Below are positions 45,901 to 53,465 of a stretch of 64,000 nt of DNA, in pieces (the first letter of the stretch is position 1; each line of letters begins with the position of its first letter). Made by a program: the position numbers and the translations under genes. This stretch comes from Spirosoma foliorum (GTDB lineage: Bacteria > Bacteroidota > Bacteroidia > Cytophagales > Spirosomataceae). The stretch is taken from positions 1,364,001 to 1,428,000 of the forward strand of contig NZ_CP059732.1 of assembly GCF_014117325.1 (NCBI RefSeq), in the 5' to 3' direction. The notes below the pieces were generated by a model, which had not been told where the DNA came from, did not search any database, and saw only the letters and a list, made by a program, of their open reading frames with translations.

Positions 45901-46696
45901 GGTGACGGTGAACCCGTCAGTGACGGCGACAATTACGGTTACTAATTCAACGATATGCCAGGGTGAAAGTACGACACTCACCGCAGGCGGAGGAAGTGGC
46001 TATCTCTGGTCAACAGGTGCGACGACTGCTACGATTTCTGTAACTGCCAGCGGGACCTATTCAGTGACCGTAAATAGCTCAGTGGGTTGTAGCGCTGTTG
46101 CGAGTACAACTGTGACCGTTAATCCTGCACCACAACTCACTATTAACTCGGTTACGTTGTGTGCGGGAGGAACTGCTACCTTAACGGTTAATGGTTGCGC
46201 TGGCGGTACACTCAACTGGGCTACGGGCGATAATACGGCGTCTCTAACGATTACACCGTTAATCACCACGACTTATTCGGCCACCTGTACGTTCCCCACA
46301 GGCTGTACCGCTGCCATAGCGACAACCGTCGTTGTGAATTCAGCGCCCACGTACAATGTGGCTCCAACAGTAGTAGCAGCTACTTGTACAGGGGCAGCGG
46401 CAAATAACAACGCGCACATTGACTTCACAACGTTGCAGAATGCGGAACGGGCTGATATTTCGCTCGGAACCACTTACACCGGCCCAGCTTATGGTGCGCC
46501 TAGTAATCAGGTTGTAAGCGGAGGTGTAGTGTCCTTTGCAAATTTGGCAAACCCCGCCACTGCACAATCCTATACGATTCGGTTGTACAGTGCCAATGGT
46601 ACTTGCTTCACCGATGTAACGGTCGTTCTGAGTCCGGCTGAATGCGAGTGCCCTGCACCGAAATGTGTACCTGTCGTTATTCGAAAAGTCAGGTAA
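42994..46696 (+). pseudogene. Giant repeat adhesin (SdrD-B, DUF11, Ig-like), frameshifted
   Basis: Two frames together encode about 1,233 residues from ATG 42994 (GTG 42958 is a possible longer start). The first frame ends at 45651, the second carries on through 46696. The order is: signal peptide (to QLVRAE), SdrD B-like domain (GDFVFLDYNRNGIQDAGEPG), DUF11/CARDB-like domain (NPDLIVAKTTDVSQTTLGSN), Ig-like segments, seven 77-residue repeats, an Ig-like spacer, and a C-terminal region homologous to the first adhesin's, ending CECPAPKCVPVVIRKVR. One extra base near 45573 breaks the frame inside repeat six. It may be an assembly or sequencing error in a repeat, or true switching. If genuine, the product would lack the C-terminal sorting-like region. 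Confidence 0.85.
44291..45908 (+). repeat. Tandem array of seven 231-bp repeats, alternating A/B
   Basis: The conserved tgaaccc motif recurs at 44291, 44522, 44753, 44984, 45215, 45446, 45678 and 45909: all spacings are 231 except 45446 to 45678, which is 232. Units alternate between an A form (NYRFSDGVTSTTNTTGTLVV) and a B form (YRFFDGTTVTNNT.GTLVV), so the higher-order unit is 462 bp. The extra base lies in unit six. Confidence 0.95.
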
Positions 46697-46705
46697 ATTG
46701 TAAAA

Positions 46706-46760
46706 TTCAATAAACAGAAAACCCCGCCAGATTAGCTAGCGGGGTCTTCTGTTTATTGAA
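46706..46760. terminator. Bidirectional terminator between adhesin and LytTR gene
   Basis: 22-bp arms 46706-46727 and 46739-46760 (ttcaataaacagaa..ccccgc) pair with one A/G difference, which is a U-G wobble on the minus strand. The GC core is followed by T-rich and A-rich ends. It separates convergent genes. Confidence 0.85.
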
Positions 46761-46798
46761 CTCAATGTAGATCGGGAGTCTAAGCGTCTCTTAGTTAT

Positions 46799-47575
46799 TT
46801 ACTTACCCAGCCACTCCTTAAACTCAGTCATGCGGTCGCCACTAACGAAGACCTCCTGGCGAGATTTGGGGTTTAAGTCGAGCTTAAGTTTACCCGCCGA
46901 AAACGTATGAATCGTTTGGATAGCGGGGAGGGAAACCAGGAACTGACGACTAATTCGAAAAAACTGACGAGGATTCAGCAACTGGGTCAGTTTGTCCAGG
47001 CTGTAATCAACGGGTAATGTCAGGCCGTCTTTGGTCACTAAAAACACTACTTTTTCTTCCAGATAGAAATACGCTACCTCGCTGGTTTCAATGCTCCTGA
47101 TTTTCGTGCCAACCGTAATCATAAACCGATCTTTGTAATCGGTATGCTTCGATTTGCCAATCAGGTTGAGCAGCGTTTCAATGTCGTGCGAGGAAGACGT
47201 ATTCTGTCCAAATTGCTTTTTCAGGGCTTTGAACTTTTCGATAGCGGCAACCAACTCATCATAATTGATGGGTTTCAGCAGGTAATCAATACTATTGACC
47301 TTAAAGGCCTGAATCATGTATTCGTCATAGGCCGTCGTGAAAATAACCGGCGTAATCAATTGCGTTTGCTCGAAAATGCGGAAGCCCAGGTCATCTTCGA
47401 GGTGGATGTCCATAAAAATCAGGTCGACAGGGTCTGTTGATTCGTCAAACCACGCCACCGCTTCGGCTACCGATGGAAGTCGGGCTAGTACGGTAATGCC
47501 CGAATCGTATTTATGAAGCAGACTTTCAAGTCGTTTGGCGGTAAGGTTTTCGTCTTCGATGATGACTACGTTCAT
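46799..47575 (-). CDS. LytTR-family response regulator
   Basis: A 258-residue regulator. The receiver domain has IIEDENLTAKRL, the phospho-acceptor Asp in LIFMDIHLEDD, TTAYDEYMI and YLLKPINYDE. The C-terminal LytTR DNA-binding domain (residues 155-258) has QFFRISRQFLVSLPAIQTIH. It is downstream of a LytS-type kinase 44 bases away, forming an operon. It lies convergently next to the adhesin pair, and adhesins are typical LytTR-type targets, but adjacency only suggests this. Confidence 0.93.
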   Translation of the reverse strand: MNVVIIEDENLTAKRLESLLHKYDSGITVLARLPSVAEAVAWFDESTDPVDLIFMDIHLEDDLGFRIFEQTQLITPVIFTTAYDEYMIQAFKVNSIDYLLKPINYDELVAAIEKFKALKKQFGQNTSSSHDIETLLNLIGKSKHTDYKDRFMITVGTKIRSIETSEVAYFYLEEKVVFLVTKDGLTLPVDYSLDKLTQLLNPRQFFRISRQFLVSLPAIQTIHTFSAGKLKLDLNPKSRQEVFVSGDRMTEFKEWLGK

Positions 47576-47619
47576 TTTTGATCAGTTACTGAGCGAATAA
47601 ACGAATGAATAATTGGTCT

Positions 47620-48810
47620 TTATGACTTACTTATCAGTAAGTTGGCTCGTTCATTCACTACGTCATTCATGCGCTCATTAAGTAATAGAGGAATCTTAAC
47701 AACAAAGCTACCATCACTCTCACCCACCCAAACCGATTCCTCAGTAAGCATGGCATAGCGGGTAATAATATTTTGCAGACCTACACCGGTCGATGTTTCC
47801 GATTGTGGACGTGGCTGTAGGTTATTTCTGACAACTAAACAGTCGTCTTCAAGCTGAATATGCACTTTCAGCGGCTCTTTGACAGACATTCGGTTGTGTT
47901 TCACCGCATTCTCTACCAATAGTTGCAACGTCAGCGGGGCGATACTATACCGCGTTAGATCGGCCTCGGGCACGTTGATAATGACATCAAATTTGTTCTC
48001 GAAGCGGATGTTGAGCAAGAAGCGGTAAGCCTGAATAAACTCCAGTTCCGTTTTAAGCAGAACCCGTTCATTGTCTTTCTGTTCAAGAATATACCGATAA
48101 GCCCTCGATAACTGGTCGATGAATTTTTCGGACAATTCGGCATCGGCATGCACCAAAGACGATAATATACTGAGACTATTGAACAGAAAGTGCGGATTTA
48201 CCTGGCTTTTTAGGGCGGCAAACTGAGCCTGAACATTCTCTTTTTCCAGCCGTTCGGCCCGTACCTGAATTTCTTCCAGCCGTCGATTGGCCCGTCGGTT
48301 CGCGGCCAGATAGAAGGCCGATAACATCGACATCACGGTCAACCCGTTGTTCACGCGCCGACGTTGTTCACGACCTCTACGCTTATCTTCTTCTGTACGT
48401 GGTGGTCCAACAGGGCGTTGAGGACGAGGGTCCAGATCGCGGTAGAAACCAAACTGTTGTTCTAAAACAGTATCCAGGCCCTTCCAGAGCATACCAAAGC
48501 CGATATTAAACAAAACTGCCAAGGCGCTGGCAATCAGTAGGGTGGCAACCTGAGCCGGGATTTTAAACTCAATCAGGAAGCCATCGCCGAAACGACTAAC
48601 AAATCGTTGCTGTAGCCATTCTGTTACCGTAAGCCAGGCATATAGAAACAGAATGATCAGGCAGATTTCGAGTACCCAAAACGGAATATTTCGTGGCGAA
48701 AACAACCAATCCACTGTGGCACCATTGACGTACAGCCGAACAGGCCAATAAATAACGAACACGCTCAGGGCGAGCTGCCATTTTTGCGAAGTCGTTAAAC
48801 GATAGGACAT
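47620..48810 (-). CDS. LytS-family sensor histidine kinase
   Basis: A 396-residue membrane kinase. Three membrane helices in the N-terminal 115 residues are followed by a basic, glutamine/proline-rich cytosolic loop (residues 125-155) and a possible fourth helix (VNNGLTVMSMLSAFYLAANR). A coiled coil leads to the His_kinase domain: the phospho-acceptor box KSQVNPHFLFNSLSIL, N box VENAVKHN, and GVGLQNIITRYAML. No external sensor domain is evident. It pairs with the LytTR regulator downstream. Confidence 0.92.
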   Translation of the reverse strand: MSYRLTTSQKWQLALSVFVIYWPVRLYVNGATVDWLFSPRNIPFWVLEICLIILFLYAWLTVTEWLQQRFVSRFGDGFLIEFKIPAQVATLLIASALAVLFNIGFGMLWKGLDTVLEQQFGFYRDLDPRPQRPVGPPRTEEDKRRGREQRRRVNNGLTVMSMLSAFYLAANRRANRRLEEIQVRAERLEKENVQAQFAALKSQVNPHFLFNSLSILSSLVHADAELSEKFIDQLSRAYRYILEQKDNERVLLKTELEFIQAYRFLLNIRFENKFDVIINVPEADLTRYSIAPLTLQLLVENAVKHNRMSVKEPLKVHIQLEDDCLVVRNNLQPRPQSETSTGVGLQNIITRYAMLTEESVWVGESDGSFVVKIPLLLNERMNDVVNERANLLISKS

Positions 48811-48988
48811 AGCACGTTAGGTTTATAAACAAAACTAGTTACTAGTTGTAAACTGCAAAAAAGAAACCGGCGGAATGCCAGTTTCAGGAGCGCGAGTGAC
48901 GCGTTTCGGTTTTTGAGCAGAAGACTCTGTTTAACTAATCTAGTTATAGTTCCCTATTGGCTGGTGTTCTGGTAGCAGATTTCGCCAA

Positions 48989-49744
48989 TCAATAAGTAGC
49001 TCGTCCGCCTGACAAATCGAAGATGAACCCTGTAGTGAAACTGGCTTCTTCCGATACAATCCAGGCCGCCATAGCCGCTACTTCTTCCACCGTACCCAGG
49101 CGTTTCATGGGTATTTTGGCCGTCATATAGGCCAGTTGTTCGGGGTCAGTATCGTTGTTTAAGGCCGTTTTGATAACCGCAGGAGCTAATCCATTGACCG
49201 TAATGCCCGTTTCAGCGTATTCTTTCCCAATGCCCTTCACTAAGCCAATAACCCCTGCTTTCATAGACGAGTAGCCCGTCATAAATGGGTTTCCTTCTTT
49301 ACCCGCAATGGAAGCCAGGTGGAGAATACGCCCGTAGTTTCGGCTTTCCATGACCTTAATGCCATACTTGGTCATCAGAAAAGCTCCTCGCAGATTGGTA
49401 TGATATACCCGGTCGTAGTCGGCTACTGAATAGTCGGTGATTTTGGTACTGGTTGGCCCCACAATACCCGCCGAATTCACAATAATATCTAAGCGGCCTG
49501 ACGCTTCGGCGACTACCTGAATTGCCTTTTCAACCGAACTCTCCTGCGAAATGTCGACCACATGACCTGATACGGAAAATCCCTGCTTACTCAACTCGGC
49601 AACGGTACGCTTGAGCTGGACATGGTTAATATCGAACAGGGCGATGGTAGCGCCTTCAGAAGCAATGCGGCTGGCTATCGCTTTCCCAATGCCATCGGCA
49701 CCGCCCGTAATAATGGCTACTTGATCAGCAAATCGAGTTAACAT
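48989..49744 (-). CDS. Short-chain dehydrogenase/reductase
   Basis: A 251-residue classical SDR: TGGADGIGKAIA cofactor motif, NSAG, catalytic Ser in HLASIAGKEG and YSSMK (SSMK with the catalytic tyrosine), and FDLSGGRATY at the C-terminus. The D at the end of strand 2 (ALFDINH) favours NAD(H). It most resembles sugar-acid or polyol dehydrogenases and 3-oxoacyl reductases; the substrate is not determined. It lies 34 bases downstream of the DUF1624 gene in the same direction. Confidence 0.88.
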   Translation of the reverse strand: MLTRFADQVAIITGGADGIGKAIASRIASEGATIALFDINHVQLKRTVAELSKQGFSVSGHVVDISQESSVEKAIQVVAEASGRLDIIVNSAGIVGPTSTKITDYSVADYDRVYHTNLRGAFLMTKYGIKVMESRNYGRILHLASIAGKEGNPFMTGYSSMKAGVIGLVKGIGKEYAETGITVNGLAPAVIKTALNNDTDPEQLAYMTAKIPMKRLGTVEEVAAMAAWIVSEEASFTTGFIFDLSGGRATY

Positions 49745-49778
49745 AATTGGTGTGTGGGTTTAACAGCAGACAAATTCA

Positions 49779-50936
49779 TTATACATAGCGTAACCACCCA
49801 ATTTCAGGGTGATCGGCTTTGTATCGACCATACCATTTGCAGGCCGGATATAACAAGAGAACCAATCCAATCCATACGGCATAAACACCTCCCAACGAGA
49901 TACCAGCTCCATCAGGTCGGCCAAAGTTTAAAGGCCCGGACGGAATATCGGCCCACGTGTAGCCTTGCAGAAAACTCATGACAAGCATGGAGATGTGCAC
50001 CAGATACCAATGCAGAATGTAATAAAACATGGGCACTTTTCCGTAGACCGTTAGCCAACGCGTGAAGCCGTTGGTAATCCCATCGGTTGTCGATAAGAAG
50101 GTCAGCATCAGGCCAATCGTGACCAGTGTATACAGTAGCGAAGGCGGATACTTGGTTACGTTCATGAAGGACAGAAATGTAAATAAGGCATCTTTCTGCG
50201 AAGACCAGGGAGCCGGATCGCCGTAGAGGTTCAGGAAACGGAGTAGTACAAACAGCACTAAAGCGCCCAGACCGATGCGTAGCAGGAGTGGCTTACGCTC
50301 TTCGGCAGGCCGCTCCATCAGCGACCCACAGGCAAAGCCAACGAGCATAATGCCTAACCAGGGAATTATGGGATAGCCTACTAATAACGCAAACGATGGA
50401 CTTATCGAAAAAAAGTCGGTGCGAAAAATTAAGGCCCAGGCCAGGCGGGCCGTTGGGTCGGTAAACGTAGGCACGATCTGGAGAATGTTATGCCCAAATA
50501 CGATCACGAAGCCAATGATGGCGACCCATTTAACGGGTAATTTCGCAACAAAGGAGAGGATTAGTAAGCCCCCACCGATGGCGTAAATCACCTGTAACAT
50601 CAGGGAATGAAAATGAATATCGAACCAGAAAGCAAAGTTGATAACTGTTAGTTCGAGCAGGAGTAAAACCAGTCCACGCTTCCGTAAAAACTGCCGGGCC
50701 GCGGCATCGTTCCGTTTCCTGAGCGACAGATACGCCGACGTTCCTGACAAAAACACGAAGGTTGGCGCGCATAAATGCGTAACCCATCGAGTCATGAAAA
50801 TAGCGGGTGTTGTTGTCGTTAAATCGGTCGGATTCTGACTCATTGCGGGCAGGTGCAATAGGTCACGAACATGGTCCAGCGCCATGATTACCATGACCAG
50901 ACCGCGTGTTACGTCAATGGCAGTTACGCGCTTCAT
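49779..50936 (-). CDS. DUF1624/HGSNAT-like membrane acyltransferase
   Basis: A 385-residue protein with about ten membrane helices. The N-terminus, RVTAIDVTRGLVMVIMALDH, is the DUF1624 signature found in HGSNAT-type membrane enzymes, and a conserved His (DHVRDLLHLP) lies near the end of helix 1. HGSNAT acetylates heparan sulfate glucosamine using cytosolic acetyl-CoA; bacterial homologues probably acylate a cell-envelope glycan, but substrate is unknown. It lies directly upstream of an SDR in the same direction. Confidence 0.82.
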   Translation of the reverse strand: MKRVTAIDVTRGLVMVIMALDHVRDLLHLPAMSQNPTDLTTTTPAIFMTRWVTHLCAPTFVFLSGTSAYLSLRKRNDAAARQFLRKRGLVLLLLELTVINFAFWFDIHFHSLMLQVIYAIGGGLLILSFVAKLPVKWVAIIGFVIVFGHNILQIVPTFTDPTARLAWALIFRTDFFSISPSFALLVGYPIIPWLGIMLVGFACGSLMERPAEERKPLLLRIGLGALVLFVLLRFLNLYGDPAPWSSQKDALFTFLSFMNVTKYPPSLLYTLVTIGLMLTFLSTTDGITNGFTRWLTVYGKVPMFYYILHWYLVHISMLVMSFLQGYTWADIPSGPLNFGRPDGAGISLGGVYAVWIGLVLLLYPACKWYGRYKADHPEIGWLRYV

Positions 50937-50948
50937 GAAAGGAGGGGG

Positions 50949-51199
50949 CTATTGTTCTGTTGTTTCATGTTCCAGGTTTAAAGAGCAAGGATGTTTAAAC
51001 TTTTTAGATTTCATTAAACCTGAATAGGTTTTTTGTCATTTCGACGTCAGGAGAAATCTCAATGCTCCTCATTAGTCAAGCTTGAGATTTCTCCTGACGT
51101 CGAAATGACAAAAAACAAGCTAGTATTTTCTAGAAAAGGAAAGCTAAAAAAACAGCTCAGCTTCAGAATTGGAACATGAAACCTGAAACAACAGAATAG
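50949..51199. repeat. Nested inverted repeats upstream of the DUF1624 gene
   Basis: The inner repeat has perfect 34-bp arms at 51029-51062 and 51082-51115 (ttttttgtcatttcgacgtc and its complement) with a 19-base loop. The outer pair (about 50950-50980 and 51172-51199) is made of gtttcatgttccaggttt-type sequence also found at 52111-52173. It fills the gap between two minus-strand genes and ends at the DUF1080 stop. Confidence 0.9.
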
Positions 51200-52096
51200 T
51201 TAACGTTTCTTATAACGGCACTGGGTGTTGTCCGATTTTACGTAATAAGACTTATAATTCAGTGCTTTCGGATCAGTACACCCTTTTAGTTCAAGCACTT
51301 CTACCTTCTTGAAATCAATGGCGTGACTTTCGGCCTGTAAGGCAATGTAGCCTTCGCCAAGGGGCGTATTCGCCCGACTGATCCAGTAATTTGCATTGTC
51401 GATGTGCGCTACTTTCCAGTCACTGCTTTCACTAACAAAACCGCCACCCACTTCGGGGCGCTCATAGGTTAGTACCGTATCGCCTTCTACAATATGATGA
51501 ACAATAGAGTCGCCCAGTACAATAGCTTCGGCGGTTACCCATTGATCGCCATCGTAAGTTTTGGAGTCCGAGTCAATGCAATGTTCGGGGTTGAGTTTGC
51601 CGTTCATATATACCTGGGTGCCGGGTGTACACAAGTTTCCCGTATGACGCGGCCCTTTGCCTAAGCCGCCCAGCAACTGGATTTCCAGCGACACCGGAAA
51701 CGTTTGCCCAATGGAACAGCTTGCTGCCGATTGCGAGTGGACCATGACGCCACTGTTGCGTACATTCCAGGTATCGCCACCGGGCGTTTGGTTGCCCAAA
51801 AATCGGTACGTAAACCGCACCCGGTAATACGAAAACGGCTTATTGTAGTACATGTGGCCGTATTTGCCATCGAACGTTTTGTACTGATCGTAGGCAATGC
51901 GCAGGATGCCGTTCTCGACGCGGAAGGTATTCTTGTAATTATCATTCAGCGGCAATCCCGCAATCTTGATGTCCCAGTTTTTGAGATCTTTCCCATTGAA
52001 AAGCTGAACCCATTCCTGACGGTCAGCTGCTTTTTGGGCCAATATTGTTGAGATGGTTATCAGGCAAAGAATTAGCGTTTGGATAAGTTTTTTCAT
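51200..52096 (-). CDS. DUF1080 secreted hydrolase (3-keto-disaccharide hydrolase-like)
   Basis: A 298-residue protein with a signal peptide ending TILAQ. The DUF1080 beta-sandwich (concanavalin-like) spans about residues 28-270: WVQLFNGKDLKNWDIKIAGL, NSGVMVHSQ, VSLEIQLLGG. The family includes 3-keto-disaccharide hydrolases. The C-terminus adds a short GCTDPKALNYKSYYVKSDN segment, matching the GCTDPxAxNYxPxAxxDDGSCxY motif of many Bacteroidota secreted proteins. It is bracketed by related inverted repeats on both sides. Confidence 0.85.
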   Translation of the reverse strand: MKKLIQTLILCLITISTILAQKAADRQEWVQLFNGKDLKNWDIKIAGLPLNDNYKNTFRVENGILRIAYDQYKTFDGKYGHMYYNKPFSYYRVRFTYRFLGNQTPGGDTWNVRNSGVMVHSQSAASCSIGQTFPVSLEIQLLGGLGKGPRHTGNLCTPGTQVYMNGKLNPEHCIDSDSKTYDGDQWVTAEAIVLGDSIVHHIVEGDTVLTYERPEVGGGFVSESSDWKVAHIDNANYWISRANTPLGEGYIALQAESHAIDFKKVEVLELKGCTDPKALNYKSYYVKSDNTQCRYKKR

Positions 52097-52110
52097 GCTT
52101 TAAGTCTTGG

Positions 52111-52173
52111 GTTTCAGGTTTCATGTTCCAGGTTTCATGTGGCTTCGAAAACCTGGAACATGAAACCTGAAAC
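52111..52173. repeat. Perfect 25-bp inverted repeat after the Kelch gene
   Basis: Arms 52111-52135 and 52149-52173 (gtttcaggtttcatgttcca and complement) match exactly around a 13-base loop. It lies between the DUF1080 start and the Kelch gene stop (52183). The same unit recurs on the other side of the DUF1080 gene. Confidence 0.9.
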
Positions 52174-52182
52174 AGTTATCAC

Positions 52183-53148
52183 TTATTTCATCACTTCAAC
52201 CGTATTCAATTCCGGTCCTCCGCCGTGATTGGCCGACCCGGCTACGATGTAAATTTTGTCTTTGTAAACAACCGCCTGTGTGCCATGACGCCCTTGTTTC
52301 AGGGTTGGTCCTTTGGTCCACTGATTCGTTTTTGGGTCGAGGGCTTCGGCTTCGTTATGCGCCAGAAGTTGTACGGTTTCGCCACCAATAACCCAGACTT
52401 TGCCGCCTTGCGTTACAGCTGTGCCACCAGCTCGTTGTGTTGGAATATTGGATGTAGCGGGTAGCGTTGTCCATTTTCCCGTTTTGAAATCGTACACATC
52501 AACTTCGGCGATAGTCGTTTCCAGCACTTTATTGATTCGTGCCGTTGAGTTACGACCGCCCGCCAGATAGAGCTTATCGTCTACAACAGCCGCGCTGATG
52601 TGATCGCGTGTGCGGGGTGCATCAGGCAAGCGTTTCCAGGTATTTGTTTTGGGGTCATACTCATCCAGCCAGGCTACGTGCCCGTCGTAATGCCCGTCGA
52701 TGATGCCGCAGGCCATGTAAATCTTGTTCTTGTAGACGACTACGCCCGCCGAACCCCGAAGTCGCTCTTTGGGGATTTCGGGTCCCATGCGCCAGGCACC
52801 CTGCTTCGGACTGTAGATATAGATGTTTGGTATAGGTGTTTCGTGGGGGTACTTTCCCTGAAACGCGCCTATCACATAAAGCTCCCCGTTATAATTGATT
52901 GCCTGAAAATGATTCATTTCGAGGGGAGGAGTTGGCAGTGTTTGCCAAACCAGCGTTTTGAGATTGAGTGCTTCCAGTGGTTTAATTCCCCGGCCACCCA
53001 CTGCGTACAGACTGTCGCCGATGAGAGCCGCAGCATTTTCGTGACGAGGGGAGCACGAATTTTGGGTAGTTACAGGTTGCCAGGTCTGGGCCTGAGTTGC
53101 AAAACCAGCACTCATCAGGCTTAGAAAAATGAAAGAATAGGCTCGCAT
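52183..53148 (-). CDS. Secreted Kelch-repeat beta-propeller protein
   Basis: 321 residues from MRAYSFIFLSLMSAGF (ATG complement 53146-53148); the open frame upstream is not likely coding. The signal peptide ends QAQ, followed by five to six Kelch blades recognisable by GD.LYAVGG, NKIYMACG, DKLYLAGG, GKVWVIGG and DKIYIVAG. A beta-propeller binding domain is expected; no catalytic cysteine-tyrosine of galactose oxidase can be assigned. It is upstream of the DUF1080 gene in the same direction, and both are exported. Confidence 0.87.
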   Translation of the reverse strand: MRAYSFIFLSLMSAGFATQAQTWQPVTTQNSCSPRHENAAALIGDSLYAVGGRGIKPLEALNLKTLVWQTLPTPPLEMNHFQAINYNGELYVIGAFQGKYPHETPIPNIYIYSPKQGAWRMGPEIPKERLRGSAGVVVYKNKIYMACGIIDGHYDGHVAWLDEYDPKTNTWKRLPDAPRTRDHISAAVVDDKLYLAGGRNSTARINKVLETTIAEVDVYDFKTGKWTTLPATSNIPTQRAGGTAVTQGGKVWVIGGETVQLLAHNEAEALDPKTNQWTKGPTLKQGRHGTQAVVYKDKIYIVAGSANHGGGPELNTVEVMK

Positions 53149-53346
53149 GGAATAAAAAGGAGAGATAAATGAGTCTGGTTTGAAAACCGAAAAGTCGTCG
53201 GTTCCTACTCTTTCGCAGTTTCTAAAGATAATGGCAATTTTCCAAACGGTTTCAGGCAAAACTCCCCGACTCTCGAAAACGTATCTGTGTCCTTGGTCTG
53301 TATGGGACCATAGCCGTCAGCTTAAGATTTTTACTGGCTGTTATCG

Positions 53347-53460
53347 TGATGTCAGTTTCTTAAAACTGACACATTAGGTTTCTTAAAACCTAACGGATAA
53401 ACTGTCCACCTAACGAGGTTTTGAGAAACCTTGCTTGTCAGTTTTAAGAAACTGACATCA
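53347..53460. repeat. Composite inverted repeat with internal hairpins
   Basis: Outer arms 53347-53371 and 53436-53460 are perfect 25-bp reverse complements, and each arm is itself a small hairpin (cagttt-ctt-aaaactg). Inside lie two more self-complementary segments (ggtttcttaaaacc and ggttttgagaaacc). The whole could form a four-hairpin cruciform. It ends five bases before the nitronate monooxygenase gene stop. Confidence 0.8.
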
Positions 53461-53465
53461 CCATA

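Noticed and set aside
40441..45908. Regular tandem repeats resembling a CRISPR array
   Set aside because: Unit lengths of 231 and 240 bases with no spacers, and all in frame with a protein; they are coding repeats.
44607..46269. Open frames on the minus strand opposite the adhesin repeats
   Set aside because: They repeat with the same period as the plus-strand repeats and are valine/threonine-rich mirror reading of them; no start or signal supports them.
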